Source: Lineus longissimus
Taxonomy: Eukaryota; Nemertea; Pilidiophora; Heteronemertea; Lineidae
Direction of reading: 5' to 3'
Length of the DNA stretch: 64,000 nt
Assembly: GCF_910592395.1 (NCBI RefSeq)
Contig: NC_088321.1
Span: 12,834,001 to 12,898,000 of the forward strand
Part shown: one piece after another, positions 48,051 to 60,256 of the stretch
How positions within the stretch are numbered: the first letter of the stretch is position 1
How the letters are laid out: every line of letters starts with the position of its first letter
Position numbers and translations under genes: made by a program
Notes under the pieces: generated by a model
Told to the model about the DNA's origin: nothing
The model's input: only the letters and a program-made list of their open reading frames with translations
The model's database searches: none

Positions 48051-48710
48051 AGCTACATTTGCATTTTTTGATGGAATTTAGAAAAGTTATTTTCCTGGCT
48101 ATCGCAGGGTGGTTCCGTCTTTCGATCAGGTGAAAATAAATATGTTTTCATTATGTCTTTGACTAGACACACATCAGCATCATAGCGGGAACTTTCATTG
48201 CCACTTTTTGACCGTTTGTAGGATCTGAGGGTATAAGAGTGAAGCCACCTATTGGTTTCGTATTACATTAAATCCGTCCAAATTGCTCTAAAATGCGTCG
48301 CTGGGTCTCTACGAACCGGTCGCCACGCCCACACAATAAACACTTGGACGCCAACAGGCCTTTCCTCGCCTTTCTACGCGAGCCTTCAATCTGCCGATAG
48401 TCAATTCCTGTCATTTCAGTTCAAGTCATGCAAATTTGATCAATGAAAAGCCACAACACCTATATGTTTTACTTTATTTGATTTAAGAATAGTGTTCCCC
48501 TGGCTATCACATGGTTGTTGTTTTACTAAGAAATAAATATAATTTCACCAATCTATGACGAGGCGAACTTGACACACATCAGGCCTATTTTGGACCAATT
48601 TCACACCATTTCTATGACCCGTGTGGTACAAAAGGTGGCGCCACCTAGTGGCAACTATCAAATAGAAGCCATCGAAAGTGCTCTAAACGTCTCCCATAGA
48701 TCTCTATATG
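48051..48710. repeat. diverged direct duplication, ~410-bp spacing
   Basis: Segments 48060-48310 and 48470-48710 share an ordered set of words: TTTCCTGGCTATC.CA.GGTGG, AAATAAATAT, TTGAC.CACATCAG, AAAT.G.TC.AAA.TGCTCTAAA and GGTCTCTA. This looks like an old tandem duplication or two insertions of one repeat. Confidence 0.55.
48638..48651 (-). promoter_or_regulatory. strong match to the CTCF core motif
   Basis: On the minus strand the bases read CCACTAGGTGGCGC, a strong match to the CTCF core including the GGCGC variant end. The orientation is opposite to the site at 19332-19345, so the two face each other across the gene cluster. No binding evidence is available. Confidence 0.4.
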
Positions 48711-48779
48711 TTTAGTGGTTATGAACAAAGGATTGACCTCGGAAGGAGGTCACCCCGGAGGTATCAGTGACCAAAAAAT

Positions 48780-48940
48780 GCACCAAAGTAATAGGATAAT
48801 GCAATCTACGAATATCTACGATTTGTCGTAGAAAAAGGGCCAAAATTTGGGAAAACACAAGTGTTTTCCCAAAGTTGCCTTAATTCCAATACAAAACCGA
48901 ATAATCTAGCATCCAGTATCCTATTACTTACACTTGGTGT
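48780..48940. mobile_element. MITE with CACCAAAGTAATAGGATA termini
   Basis: The left terminus CACCAAAGTAATAGGATA (48781-48798) pairs with TATCCTATTACTTACACTTGGTG (48917-48939). A second perfect hairpin, GGGAAAACACAAGTGTTTTCCC, sits in the middle (about 48849-48870). It is about 160 bp and non-coding. Confidence 0.75.
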
Positions 48941-49013
48941 GATGATGTAACATAACTTAAAAAGATAAAAAACTAGAAAGTGTAGAGTGAAATTTGATAA
49001 CTTTCTTTAAGCT

Positions 49014-49121
49014 AAATGTGATAGAAACCAAAAGGTTCACTGTCCTACTTGTGATAAATACGTTTCATACAACAATATGGCAGCTCACAGGAAGACTAAG
49101 AGACATTGTATCATGTGGTAG
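49014..49121 (+). pseudogene. small C2H2-type zinc-finger fragment, 36 codons
   Basis: A short open segment ends in TAG and reads KCDRNQKVHCPTCDKYVSYN then NMAAHRKTKRHCIMW. The spacing C-x2-C-x11-H-x6-H, with the basic HRKTKRH end, resembles the single zinc fingers common in large DNA viruses and Polinton-type elements. A stop lies two codons upstream, but CTTTCTTTAAG| could act as an acceptor, so it may be a terminal exon. I found no partner exon. Treat it as a fragment. Confidence 0.35.
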
Positions 49122-51263
49122 GGCTATGCCGGTTGACAATTTGCAGTGAGCATATAATGCTAATTAAAAGCTAAAGTTATAAACCAACCGACTGCCTTAG
49201 CTTTGACGATCTTTAGGGAGGTCAATAGGTTATGACAGTGGGTCAGTTCAAACAAATGGTATTTATCATGAGCGAATTTTTGGATACCTAACACGATTAT
49301 ACGCGCTGGCCCGCCCCCTACAAGTTGTAGAGCGTAGCGGATCGAATATTTGGTGACGAAAGTTGATCAGTGCAAACTTGTTTTTATGATGATAAGTTCT
49401 ATTTCTTATTTCTAATGATCTTAATAGGTAAGTAGGTCAGTAGGTCAGTAGGTCAAGAAAGTGGGTCAGTTACACTTTCTCCTTAGCTTTTTGGATGTCA
49501 AACACGGCGAAAGCTCTGACGTGCTTGAGGAAGGGTCTGTCAAAGCCAAGAAAGTGGGTCAATTCAAGGTTATTTCCCATTAGAGAAAGTTTGAAACCAA
49601 AAAATACGTCAAAAGATGTTATGGTGTTTGAGATGGCCAGCAGGTCCCGGAAGTAGAGGTATGTTCAAACCGTCCTTACTCCTCATATGCTAGATTTGAT
49701 ACCAAACGCGGCCTTCTCAGCTCTGGCGCTCTTGTACTAGCAAAATATTGAGATTCGATGGCAATAATGTTGAGAGCCATATCGTGGAACGAAGGCGTGT
49801 TGACCATACTGACAGACAAAATCAATTGCTCATTCGATCGATCGATCATCACCCTTTGTCGGAAAAGGGCTCAAATCAGCATGAAAAACGCAATTTCCGA
49901 GACTTCTTGGGGATGTTCTCCCCTATAACTCCACCGCTGAACATAGCCTTTGCCAATTGGTGCTGTCCTTTGCCCAACAGCTGGTTCTCAGTTGTAACTG
50001 GATTTCCCTTTCCGAGAAGTTCCAATTAGTTTTTGAAATAATTCACATGTAGATGTAGTTGTATATCGTATAACTTTATTCAACATAAAAATATTACATT
50101 TGGAGGAATCAACTGCAGAATACCCGCGGAGAATAGCCGCGATTTCATTAATAATTACGATCAGTTAACAGTTTACTTCACTTCCCGCTTCACTCGCGTC
50201 TACCAGATTTGTTAGGTTGAAATTTGTCCTGTTACCATGGTATTACATCCATCCTGTTTCTACATATATATTATCATGGGCCAGGTTCCCGTGGCTTTTG
50301 TTCATTTGCTTGATCCAATAAATTTTCCTCAATTAAATGGCGATACCATTATGGTGCAGTCAAAATTTGCCAATAAAAAACTTACTTGATATAAATACAG
50401 TATATATTACACGAGGTGGTCGATTAGTTCAATAAAAACGTTTTTGTTAGTCCTGTTTTCAAATCCACGTTCGGGGTGTCGCAATAGGATGTCCCTATTT
50501 TGAAACTCTTGTTAGAAGCATTCGAGAAATATCTTGAACATGTTATCAAAGCTCAGTGACGTTTTTATTCTGTCGGTTCATTTTGAAATCGCAAAATTAC
50601 GATTTTTCATTTAAACAATAAAGAGAAGATAGATGTTTATCGTGGTTCAACACCATACAAATATTTTCTTACCCCTCAAATTAATTCATAAGTTTTCAAT
50701 GTTTGGTGTGGAGCGAAATAGCCCATTCGTTTATATCAAACTGCATTGTCTTATGAGCAGTTAACAACGAACTATGATATAAAAAAACACCTAAGCTTTA
50801 AATCTATGCAAGTGTGTTTGAAAAGATAAAAGAACATGTTAACATTCTTTTTTAAATGTCAAAATAGGGACACTTATTTTTGACATCCCATGATACATAA
50901 TACTAGCAGTTTTGAAAAATCACCTACTGCGAAGTAGAAGTGTGATTTAAAATATTAGAAGCGAAAAAAACAAGAACCATGGGAACCTGGCCCGTACAAT
51001 ATAACAACTGATCGATGTAAACAAAATAATCGGCCGGAACAAAATCAAAGTCAGCGTCTGAGAGGTCGTTGCGTCATAGCTATTTTGCATATTATAATAG
51101 TCTCCTCTGACGTCATCAAGGCGCAACAATGCCCCAAACCAAGTGATAAACATAAACAATCCTGTCCATGCGAGGAGCATGTACCCAGTATTTATCTTCT
51201 GATATGAACTTCCCGGCAGTCTGCAGTGGACGACTGTGGACTTGAGGTCACTTCCGGTCAGAA
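49122..51263. other. gene-free stretch, probably partly 3' UTR of the next gene
   Basis: GTGGGTCAGTT words recur at 49239, 49458 and 49554, together with GTAGGTCA triplets at 49430-49455, which suggests a degenerate local repeat. An AATAAA on the minus strand at 50075-50080 could end the transcript of the exons at 51264-51927. Neither the open frame at 49748-50029 nor any other one has a recognisable product. Confidence 0.4.
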
Positions 51264-51927
51264 CTACCAATCTGAGAAAAATGGGTTCTGGTCCATTTCG
51301 TCGGCCTGTGGGTTGACGACATCTGGACTGGCCCTTGTCGTGATTGGCCCACCCACCTGATCTGGTCTTGGTACTTCTGGACGTCTTGGCAATCTTGGGC
51401 CTAAGCACGAAATGAAAAAGAAAAGTTCATTAAGAATCGCCCAGCTATGCAGTGTGATGCGGACTACTGGTTGGATTTCTTTGAAGTTTTTAGGGGGAAT
51501 TTTCGACCATTTTTGACTCGTGAAACGACTTTTCGGCCGCGACGAGTTAATTGGACCCCTGAGATCACAATATTTAGGCTACTGAACTGAAACTTCATCA
51601 TTAATTTCCTTTTATAGAGAAGAAATTCATAATTCATAAAAGTATGTATTTTTTAATGAAAAACACGTCCATACTGGTGACTGAGACCATGTATCAGAAA
51701 TTCACATTCACTTTTTACTATACAACCTAGTCTCGCGTACTGAATTACTATGTGTAACCCACACGTAAGAACTTTGCATTCGACGGTCTACCAATTAACC
51801 AGGACCGTGTACCTACCACTTGCAACCCACTCTTCATCATCCATCCTTGGTGATCTGTCTGAACCCATCCATCGGTAACTAGACCATGGATACTTCCCCG
51901 GTAATCGTTTATGTCGAATGCTGGCAC
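51264..51927 (-). CDS. C-terminal two exons of an unrecognised protein (partial)
   Basis: Two minus-strand segments with good borders are 51927..51817 (acceptor CATTTTAG, donor GTAGGT) and 51400..51264 (acceptor CGTGCTTAG). Spliced in the frame entering at phase 1, they read RLPGKYPWSSYRWMGSDRSP, RMDDEEWVASGPRLPRRPEV, then ...ADEMDQNPFFSDW and TAG, 81 residues in all. Aromatic and proline-rich motifs with basic pairs recall small microtubule-associated ciliary proteins, but I do not recognise a family. A second frame is also open through both exons (ending IGSSDRK), so the frame choice rests on composition. No upstream exon was found up to 53 kb. Confidence 0.4.
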
Positions 51928-53619
51928 CTAAAATGAAAAGAGGAAGATTCGTTGTTGTCAGAATTTGAAGGGACAACTTGGGCATCAGATATCTTGGTTT
52001 TTCACACAAAATTGGCTTCCAGCAGGACCGTGACTTCTGAAAAGAGGACTTTTGAAAAAGCTACACTGAGAATACATTACTAAAACTGGAAACACTAAAA
52101 CAGGTCAAAAGTCAAGAGTCAAGGTCATATATGGTCCAAATCAATACGCCAGGGGCCAATTCCTAATCTCCGTAATCCTGATTTTCCGAAGGTGTGGTGT
52201 CCACTTAGGCTACTGTCGATCTAAGTGTAATATTTTATTTGCCCTGGCACAGACACTGAGGTACAAGGGACCACGGCTTTGAGTCTCATGTCAGACTCTC
52301 TACTCATTATAAATCTATCTGATTAATCTATATCATATTGAGCATCAAACTTGTTGGGTTGGGTTTTGAGTTACTTGGAAGCCACGCCAGGTCATCCAGA
52401 AATGCACTCCTGGGTTCTCCGCGGGATCAAAACCGTGTCATATTGCTTGGTATTAACCACTAGACTGAACGGCTCATTAAAGCCATCTATTTCTGGCCAT
52501 CTGACACAACGAGACTATTTTCAGACACTGTTTCATGCAAATCTGCAAATCTGTCACATACATTTTCTCGCCAAATTTAACTGTTTTTATAAATGGAAAT
52601 ATCCATTTCGAGTGTCGTGAATATTCAACAGACATGTCTAGAAGGTAATGTCTGAGTTAGTGTAGCAATCAGTTATGATATAACACGAACATTACGGAAG
52701 TGCACTTAGAGTGGTGACGTATTACTCAAATCGGACAAAAGAATCAATCTGGCATTGGATCCATAAATACAAATACGTGGGAGTTCTCAATCTTGTTTGG
52801 CGCATATTTTTCAAAAAACTTCCGGTTGGAACGCTTTCTGAAATGGCTAAAACTTGAAGCGTTCGACGTGGTCGGAGAACGGCAATGTTTTTCTCGTCGC
52901 CTCCGAGCATGGTTAGTTACCTGAAAGCACGCGACGGAGGAAAACTTGTCGGGTATTGCATATCAATTATCCTCGTGTCTCGACCATTCTCGTGGGTCGA
53001 ACTTTGAGGTTGCAATCTTTCTGACGTGGTCATTTCTAGTGCAACTTTCGGCGGGGGACACGCTCAAAAATATGATTGCTCTACTCTCTCTTCTCTCGAC
53101 GCTTAGAAATCAGGAGGCGTTTGTCTGACTACACCGGTATATCTAACATGAGCTAAATATTAAGACAGAGCACCCAATGAAGTGAAATGTAGTGGTTAAG
53201 TGGAGTTTAGCTGTCTTCTGGGTGTACCAAGTTTACTGTTACACAAAGTCATTCATGTTTTACTTTAGAATATTCGTTCTCTGAGGTCTCACAGACCCAA
53301 CCCTCCGTCCCCTCAGTAGTTCCTCCAAAAAACCACAAAACTTGAGGGATTTCCCAATTAAAAAAAGGTAGCTTTTGCCAAATAATTCATGTGGTGAACA
53401 CTGTATGTGGACAATTGACACGTCTTCACTCCTAGAAATAGCGTTTTTGAGCTTTAGAAAACCATTGATGGTTTTTCAGCGAAAGTAATCAACCCTTGAA
53501 GGTTTTCAGAACCTCAAAAACCGTTAGCGGTTTTTCCTTTTATTGAAAAAACCCTAACGAGGTGCATATTTTTAGTAATGTCTAGTTTTTTATCAAAAAT
53601 GCCAAAAATTGTTTTTTAT
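51928..53619. other. SINE-like remnant and gene-free DNA
   Basis: On the minus strand at about 52400-52480 there is a degenerate tRNA-like head (GTCTAGTGGTTAATACC as A box, GGTTTTGATCCCGC as B box). It continues into the body shared with 44130-44240 at about 52238-52300. That suggests a second SINE family. The rest shows no conserved exon. Short AACC..GGTT hairpins begin at about 53450. Confidence 0.5.
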
Positions 53620-53770
53620 AATGTACTAAAATCTACTTCTTCTATTTCTGTCACACTTATTGTACGTCTTTATATAAACATTATCTTTTGTAAAGTGCTT
53701 AGGTAACGATTTTATTCGTTATTGTAGCACTCTAATTTAATAAATATTATTATTATTATTATTATTATAT
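53620..53770 (+). mobile_element. 3' end of a LINE-type element with (ATT)n tail
   Basis: The words TTATATAAACATTATCTTTTG, GTAAAGTGCTTAGGTAACG and TAATTTAATAAATATTATT, followed by about eight ATT triplets, are typical of the 3' UTR and tail of non-LTR elements. No reverse transcriptase is left. Confidence 0.55.
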
Positions 53771-55157
53771 TTATACAAACTTTTAAAGATTTTTCTAAAG
53801 CTAAAAATACTTTATCTCGTAGAGTTTTGTTGCGGGACGTTTGGGTCATTTTACAGTCTGTTTCTGATAGAAAATCCTCTCGCTTTTCACTGATGGATGA
53901 TTACTGGCAGTGATCACTGGATGCCTTCTTATCAACGAATGGATTGTTATACACTACCGACTGTTGACCTTTTAAGCGATACGACAGGCGCCGCCATTCT
54001 TTTGTTTTTATAATCATTGAATATCAGGGAATCGGCTTTGCTTCTTCTATAAATAACACATAGCAGAGATGGTAATTCAAGGGAAGGAGATAGTTTTCCA
54101 AAGAAGATGAGTTCATTTCTTTCCACCTGGATTTTTTCCCCCGTGGGCAGGACGGAGAAGCCCTTGACTTTCGGGCTTCAAGCGGTTCTGCCACGATGCA
54201 GACGACAGAACCAAGGTTTTTTCAAATAAATTTATTTAAAAGACTCTGATAGAACATAACCACCGCTTACGTAACAAATACCATGGAATGTTTAATGCAA
54301 GTAATGACTACAAGTATGGTTGATGGTCTGATTTTGATCGTGAGGCTATACGTGGGATGAAAATAAATTTGAATAGTGCGCCACCATCTGGTGTCCTCGA
54401 AACTGCTTGGATTTAAGAATGAGAACTTTATTATGATATTTGCGCCTTAGGTTTTTACCGAACATTTCAAAACTGTCCTTTATATTAGCATTTCGCGACA
54501 GGTTTTCTTCAATAATATTTGTTATCATCTGTCGAATATCATTCCCATAATTCAGTTACGCAGTTTGATATAGATGGTTGTAAATTTGTGAAAGGAGGCA
54601 TCAACCCGGCACTGAACCATGTAATAGTGTCCTTTTTAAAGGATGGCCCCGCTAATCCTATCGTTCTTTTTGACTGGTTTCGCTTCGCGCACAATGTTTC
54701 CTCAATATATTGCAATCTTTCAGATTTAGTTAATTAACCCAGAAAAGTGCAGAAATAAGAGTTTGGTAGGCTTTCATCTCTGTGGCAACTAATGTCTTGG
54801 CCACTGATTCACAGGAACATAAACATCATGTTTTTCAAATCTGAAGCCAATTACTGCGCCACGCGGCATGTTATCACGAAGAGAAAACGTCATTAAAATC
54901 GCGTCAGAATGTAACTTCCAATAAGATGAGACCTCATAATGCGCGTAGCGCCAAGAAACACCACACCGCTGCCCTGAAATGTAGGATTTTTGCACATTTT
55001 TGGACTTCTAGGACAACACATGTGAATCAAAAACACAATGACACTTAGAAATAAAGGTTTTTGACCTTTAGAAAAACCTTTTGGAATTTTTAAGCCGACA
55101 CAAATATGCGCCCCGTACCGGTAGAGGTTTTTCAGAGAAATGAAAAACCTCATGACC
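53771..55157. other. gene-free stretch with short hairpins
   Basis: I see no conserved exon. A weaker CTCF-like motif lies at 54378-54391 (one core mismatch). AAAGGTTTTTGACCTTTAG and AGGTTTTTCAGAGAAATGAA followed by AAACCT at 55050-55150 form small hairpins and lead into the next repeat. Confidence 0.4.
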
Positions 55158-55600
55158 TAGTTTGGCAAGCCCGCCTTGCCAAACAGGTAAAAAATTCTAC
55201 CCTGTTGGGCGTGCCGGCGACGTTACAGTACAGTACATTAGCCAATCAGAGAGAAGTGACGTCATAATTATTTGCATACAACGTAATATGCGCATAATTA
55301 ACAATGGCCGATTTCTCGCTCTCGCTCTCGATTCATTTTCTTTTACTGAACTCGTGTTCTTGTCAAAAATTGATGGAGATGAATATACACGAGTATGCGA
55401 TTAACTGATAAGCGTAATAAATGCATTGGGTATTGCTTAGGTCCTTCGCTACAACTCCAGGAGTGTTGTTGACCGCTTTCCCATTGAATGATAATGAGTT
55501 GTTCGACAACTATAAATATTGATGAGTTCGGCTCTCTATTTAGGGCAAAAAAGTCGCTGTTTGGTAAGCCGGGCTTGCCAAATAGTCACTTCCTAAAGGT
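55158..55600. repeat. TTGGCAAGCC hairpin repeat, locus 1
   Basis: Two palindromes, TTTGGCAAGCCCGCCTTGCC (from 55160) and TTTGGTAAGCCGGGCTTGCC (from about 55560), flank about 370 bp. The outer flanks carry AGGTTTTTCAGAGAAATGAA and AGGTTTTCAAGGAAATGAAA. The same ordered words (GGTAAAAAATTCTACCCTGT, TGAGTTCGGCTCTC, TAGTCACTTCCTAAA) recur at 60858-61098, where the central ~270 bp are absent. Confidence 0.75.
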
Positions 55601-56912
55601 AAAGCCTTTTGAAAAGCCATTTAGCATCCCGTATAGGTTTTCAAGGAAATGAAAAACCCCAGAAGGTGTTTGAGCAACCTTTTTACTTAGGGTGTGTAAA
55701 GAATAGATTTACAGTGAATGCGATTGCGACAAAGCATGCTACAAGTAAGACAGCTTTGAGATATCAATCACGTTCCGTGCCTTGGTTACCAATTATAGGA
55801 CGTAACCTCGAAGATGATTGAACCGCTGGTAGAAAATAAGAGGCGAACATTTCAAAGTTGCTATGAAATCCTACTATTGCTTTGAATATTTAATGTGTTT
55901 TTATTAAAACTGATATTCATGCGGGTAGGATGGTGAACAAGAGCAAGAGGTAACAATGTACACTTCGAAATAATTTGTTATTCAGAAGAAAGAGTTGATT
56001 ATCTCGGTACAGCCTAGATACGGTAAACAAAAGCTAGATGCGTCTCGTAGATGTTGCAATGCGTGTTTCATCCTAACTTCAGCATGGTAACCTGCCCTTT
56101 TCCTTACTTACTGAGTCCTCTTCGTCCCTGGTTCGGGGGCATAAGGCCTTTTACAGAACAACTACGTGTATTTCGACTGATGCGACACAAGGTATCGGGA
56201 ATGCGTCGCGTCGATCATACACCTGCATAATGACCCAACTAAGTCATCAGCTTAGCTCAAGTGGATGGGAAAAAAGACATCAGAAACAACTGATTACCCT
56301 GCTGAACAGTTTGAGTGATTTGGGTAACAAATGTGTTTTATAAACGTGCATTGCATTTCTCGAGCATGTTGTTCATGTTGCCTCGAACTTTGCTTTAGAT
56401 TTAAAGATTTATCAATGGATGCTTATTCCAGGTGTTAACCGGTGTGGCGGGGAAAGTAGTCCTAGGGCTGATAGTCCGTGTAACAATAGCCCGCATTGCT
56501 AAATGTTTTGGTTAGGGTTAGCGGTACAATAGATCATGCTGCTTAATTGGTCAAATACAATGCTACCGGACTATGACTCCAGGGGGACTATATCCGCTGT
56601 CACACCGGTCTGTTCAAAACTCCCCTTTTTACAAGCGTTTCGTGATATGATTTCTTTAAGTGCATAGCCCGTCATGTGTTAATAAGTAAATATCCCCATT
56701 AGTGATGATAATGTAGCAGAGACTGAAACTAAGCTTGCTCTTAGCCTAAGACAATAACATGAATACTATTAACACAAACAAATCCTCATGCATAGCGATT
56801 GATCCGATAGGGTAATGCTGAGAAAGTCGGGAGAGTTGATTTAACGTTGATGTTCAAAACCCACACATACTTACAGTCATCTCCTGACACATATCCGAAC
56901 AACACTCATTTT
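55601..56912. other. gene-free stretch
   Basis: After the hairpin flank at 55601-55680 I see no repeat family, exon or RNA gene that I can support. Confidence 0.35.
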
Positions 56913-57041
56913 ATGGTGTGTTCACACTGGATGCGGATTGATGAGATCGGTATGAACCGAATTGAGTGTGACGCCCCAATACGTATCAACGTTTTAATTC
57001 GAATTCAATTCGTGTTAAAACCCCAGTGTGACCACAGCATA
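56913..57041. mobile_element. MITE with GTTCACACTGG termini, hAT-like
   Basis: The left end TGGTGTGTTCACACTGG and right end CCAGTGTGACCACAGCA are inverted repeats. An internal hairpin TTAATTCGAATTCAATTCG lies in the middle. Ends of this type occur on hAT-family MITEs, but a target-site duplication is not clear. Confidence 0.55.
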
Positions 57042-60000
57042 AGTCTTCGATCGATTCTCGGACAAGAATCCTCTATCGGCGGGACAGCCGATGAAGTGGA
57101 GGAGAGCTATATTTTTCTGTTCACTCTGCCACCTGCACGACCTCATCACCGTGTGATCGTACCCGGGCCGATTGACTTTTCAGGGCTGAGATCACTATTG
57201 ACTGTTAAGTGGTATCATGGGAGATGATAAAATGGTTAAAAAGCCCTGACATGCCTAAATACTGCCTCGAATGTTAGTTATTTGGTTGGCAAACATCATT
57301 TTGGGCTTTTTTGATTTTGAAAAATATCAATTACATGTAACAGAATCCAGAATTCGATTTTGAAATACGAACTCCTTTTCTTGATTTTACGGGGTCGGAA
57401 GATGTTCTCTCACAGGCAGTAAACGCGGCCGCGTATCGTGTCAAATTCTAACATGTCTCATGAAAACGCCAAAAAACAAAATATAGAATTTTCGGAACTT
57501 TTTCAAATTTACTTATGACGACGACAAGATATAGGACTACACGTCCGTAAAGTTTGATGAAAATCCCAGCTTTGATTTTTTTAAATCACGAAAATGTATA
57601 TGCATACAGAATGTACAAGGACCCTATACATGCTTCCCGAAATTGCTGGTTTGCATTGGAACTAACTTTTTCCCCCTTGTCCGTCATCAAAGGCATTTAA
57701 GTGTGTTGGTCAACCATGACTATCTCCTTTGTCCCTCCACCATAAGGCCTAGTTTTCCCTTATGACATCACTATTTCGGACACTCAGCGCCCCATTTCTG
57801 GAAAGGTGTATAGCAGATTTAATTGTGTACTGAGCAAATTTTCATTGGGGCGACAACGTTTGGGTTTACAGGTACTGCGTTTCCAAATCTCGTTCACAGG
57901 TAGCGACTTCCTCGAATGTGAAATCTTTACAGTAAGTTTCGATCCCTGCTTTGAGAAGCAAACGTGACAAAACTTACTGAGCAGATCCACTTTTTTCTTC
58001 CGAAAGATGTTCTCAAAATACCCGCAGGTGCTGAGCTGTTAGTAAGAATGCAAAATCGCTCCAATTAACCAGACGACTTCGCTTGTTGTCTAATGAATGA
58101 TCAGCCATAACTCGCGGGCTCGCCACTCTGCTGCACGCACAGTTTAATCATCGTGACTTCCAGGTCTGAAGGGAGGCCATGGACCCAAACGACTCACTTC
58201 ATATACGACGGGGGCGGGACGGACAGCAGATTTCTTGGTTAGGATGCTTATTATGATCAGCAACTGCCACATGCTCGACCTCGTCAAAATCAACTAAGAA
58301 AACCTAGTTTTATGGAAGAAAACCAGATTTTCTTCTTTCGAAACTTAGCTTCATGGAAGAAAACCAGGTTTTTGTTAATGAAACTGGGTTATATGGAATC
58401 CCTTTGTTCTAAATCCGTGGTATACAGCGTCTCTATTGAACCATAACCTAACCTGTCACCATAGTATACAACTCAGAAGGAACCAGAGGGACATTTAATT
58501 CTGATACACCGGTAACGTTTCTATATGAACTTGGTTAAAGTGATTAAATTGGCTTTACTGTTTTTGATGACGTTTCTGGTGTAAAAACCGACACGGTGTT
58601 CAATGTGTGTATTGCAATACCAATCCTTGTATTTGTGCCAGGATGAATTATGATGCATTGTGACCGAGGATGTCGATATTTGACTGATGGCCTGTGTTTG
58701 CTTACAGAACAAGTAAACTCCAGCCTCGTCCCGAGATATGGCTTCCGCAAATTCCTGACACATGGATTGTAACTAGTACGTTGACGGGGCGATCGACCAG
58801 CAGCATATCACGAGATCTCGCTGGGATAGGCACGTGGTTTTACCAGACTGAAGGACACTCCTATTGCCCCAAGCCCCAAATGAATTATAGATGAAACAAC
58901 TGTTGCATATTGCTTTTGTTTTACCAAGACGCTGTTAATAGAACGACAGAGTATTTTCAATTATCTGAAGGGTTCGATCCTACCCTTTTATGCGTCGACA
59001 AACTGATTAGTCTGGCACTTGGGAACATTGCCGGGGTAATGGCAAGACTGGCGATGGAATACCTCGAATGTCTGTATGGGGAATCGTCGCCATACAAAAG
59101 AAAAGGCTTCCTGGACAGCTGGGCTTTGAGCAAGGAAACAAAACCAACGAAATGGGGAGCAATCACTATTTCTAACCCGACTGTTGTTTTGTTTCTGGAA
59201 AGAAAACTTTGAACTCCAGAACTGCCGTAATGTTTATGAATATCGGGTGGATAAATAAAAAAATCGCGTCGAACTTCATGGGTTAATACTCCTCGATTCT
59301 TTTCTTGCCGACGATAGTGAAATTTCGGTTATTCATAGCAACGTTATTTTTATGCTTATTCTGGAAATTTTATGCAGAAAACTTGTACCAATAATTATGC
59401 TGTAATTTCGGGATTTTAACCAATCAATATGGTTCGACTGAATCATTGGCCTTAAGCTAATATGGGTTTATTGGCGCGATTTACTCTGTTAGTATGTATT
59501 CTTGGTAAACCTTGATACCAATAAGGACATTTAAACCATTGGCTGAAGTCAACTCTCTGTTGCTACCCAGGATCATGATCAATATTTTGAAATTGCTATC
59601 ATAATATCAAATAGCATAACAACTTTGTTTTTCTCGTTGTTTTCAATCTTATCAAACCTTTAAATCTTCTTGAAGTCTCAAGTGTTTTCGTCTCGCTGGT
59701 TTTCAAATGGGTGGCATCAATCACGAACAGTAAGTGTTATCAGGCTGAGATTTGATCGAATCCGGTGTACGCGTGATTGATATAATTATGATGAGATACA
59801 CACGCTAAGTCATGACACTTAAAGTGAAATATAAATTATACTGGCGAGCAAACATCACAAAGAATTAAGAAAAACAGTCATTATGATTTAGTTGATGTGA
59901 TTCATTGTACCAATTTACTCATTACATTTGAGCGGGTCCGCCATTTCAGTGTTCACGGCAACCACATCAAACCTAATATTATTGTAATTAGGTAATGAAG

Positions 60001-60256
60001 TATGTGCCAATCTTTATCCACTTTACGATTTCTTAGCTGCTGGATTTCAAATAACCGCGATTCAACGGTAAATTGGTCGCCACGGTGTCGCCGACGTCAC
60101 AGGAGTCTCCTACGTGACCACATTCGCTACACTTATACTCTGTTGGCTTTTTGCTTTCTTTTTTATTTTCAGGCGCCATTTTAATAAGCTTCCATTATGG
60201 TACTTAATGAAAGGATGAAAGTCCACGGTAATACATCCTGAGATACAGCTTTTTGA
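57042..60256. other. gene-free stretch
   Basis: Open frames of 60-100 codons occur (for example 58910-59212 plus), overlapped by open frames on the other strand. They have no splice support and no recognised domain. A short direct repeat of TATGGAAGAAAACCAG.TTT lies at 58310-58390. Nothing else can be supported. Confidence 0.4.

Noticed and set aside
49837-49850. GATC-rich run as a regulatory site
   Set aside because: CGATCGATCGATC is a short simple repeat with no other supporting signal.
54378-54391. Third CTCF site as a firm call
   Set aside because: One core mismatch makes it too weak to annotate as a separate feature.
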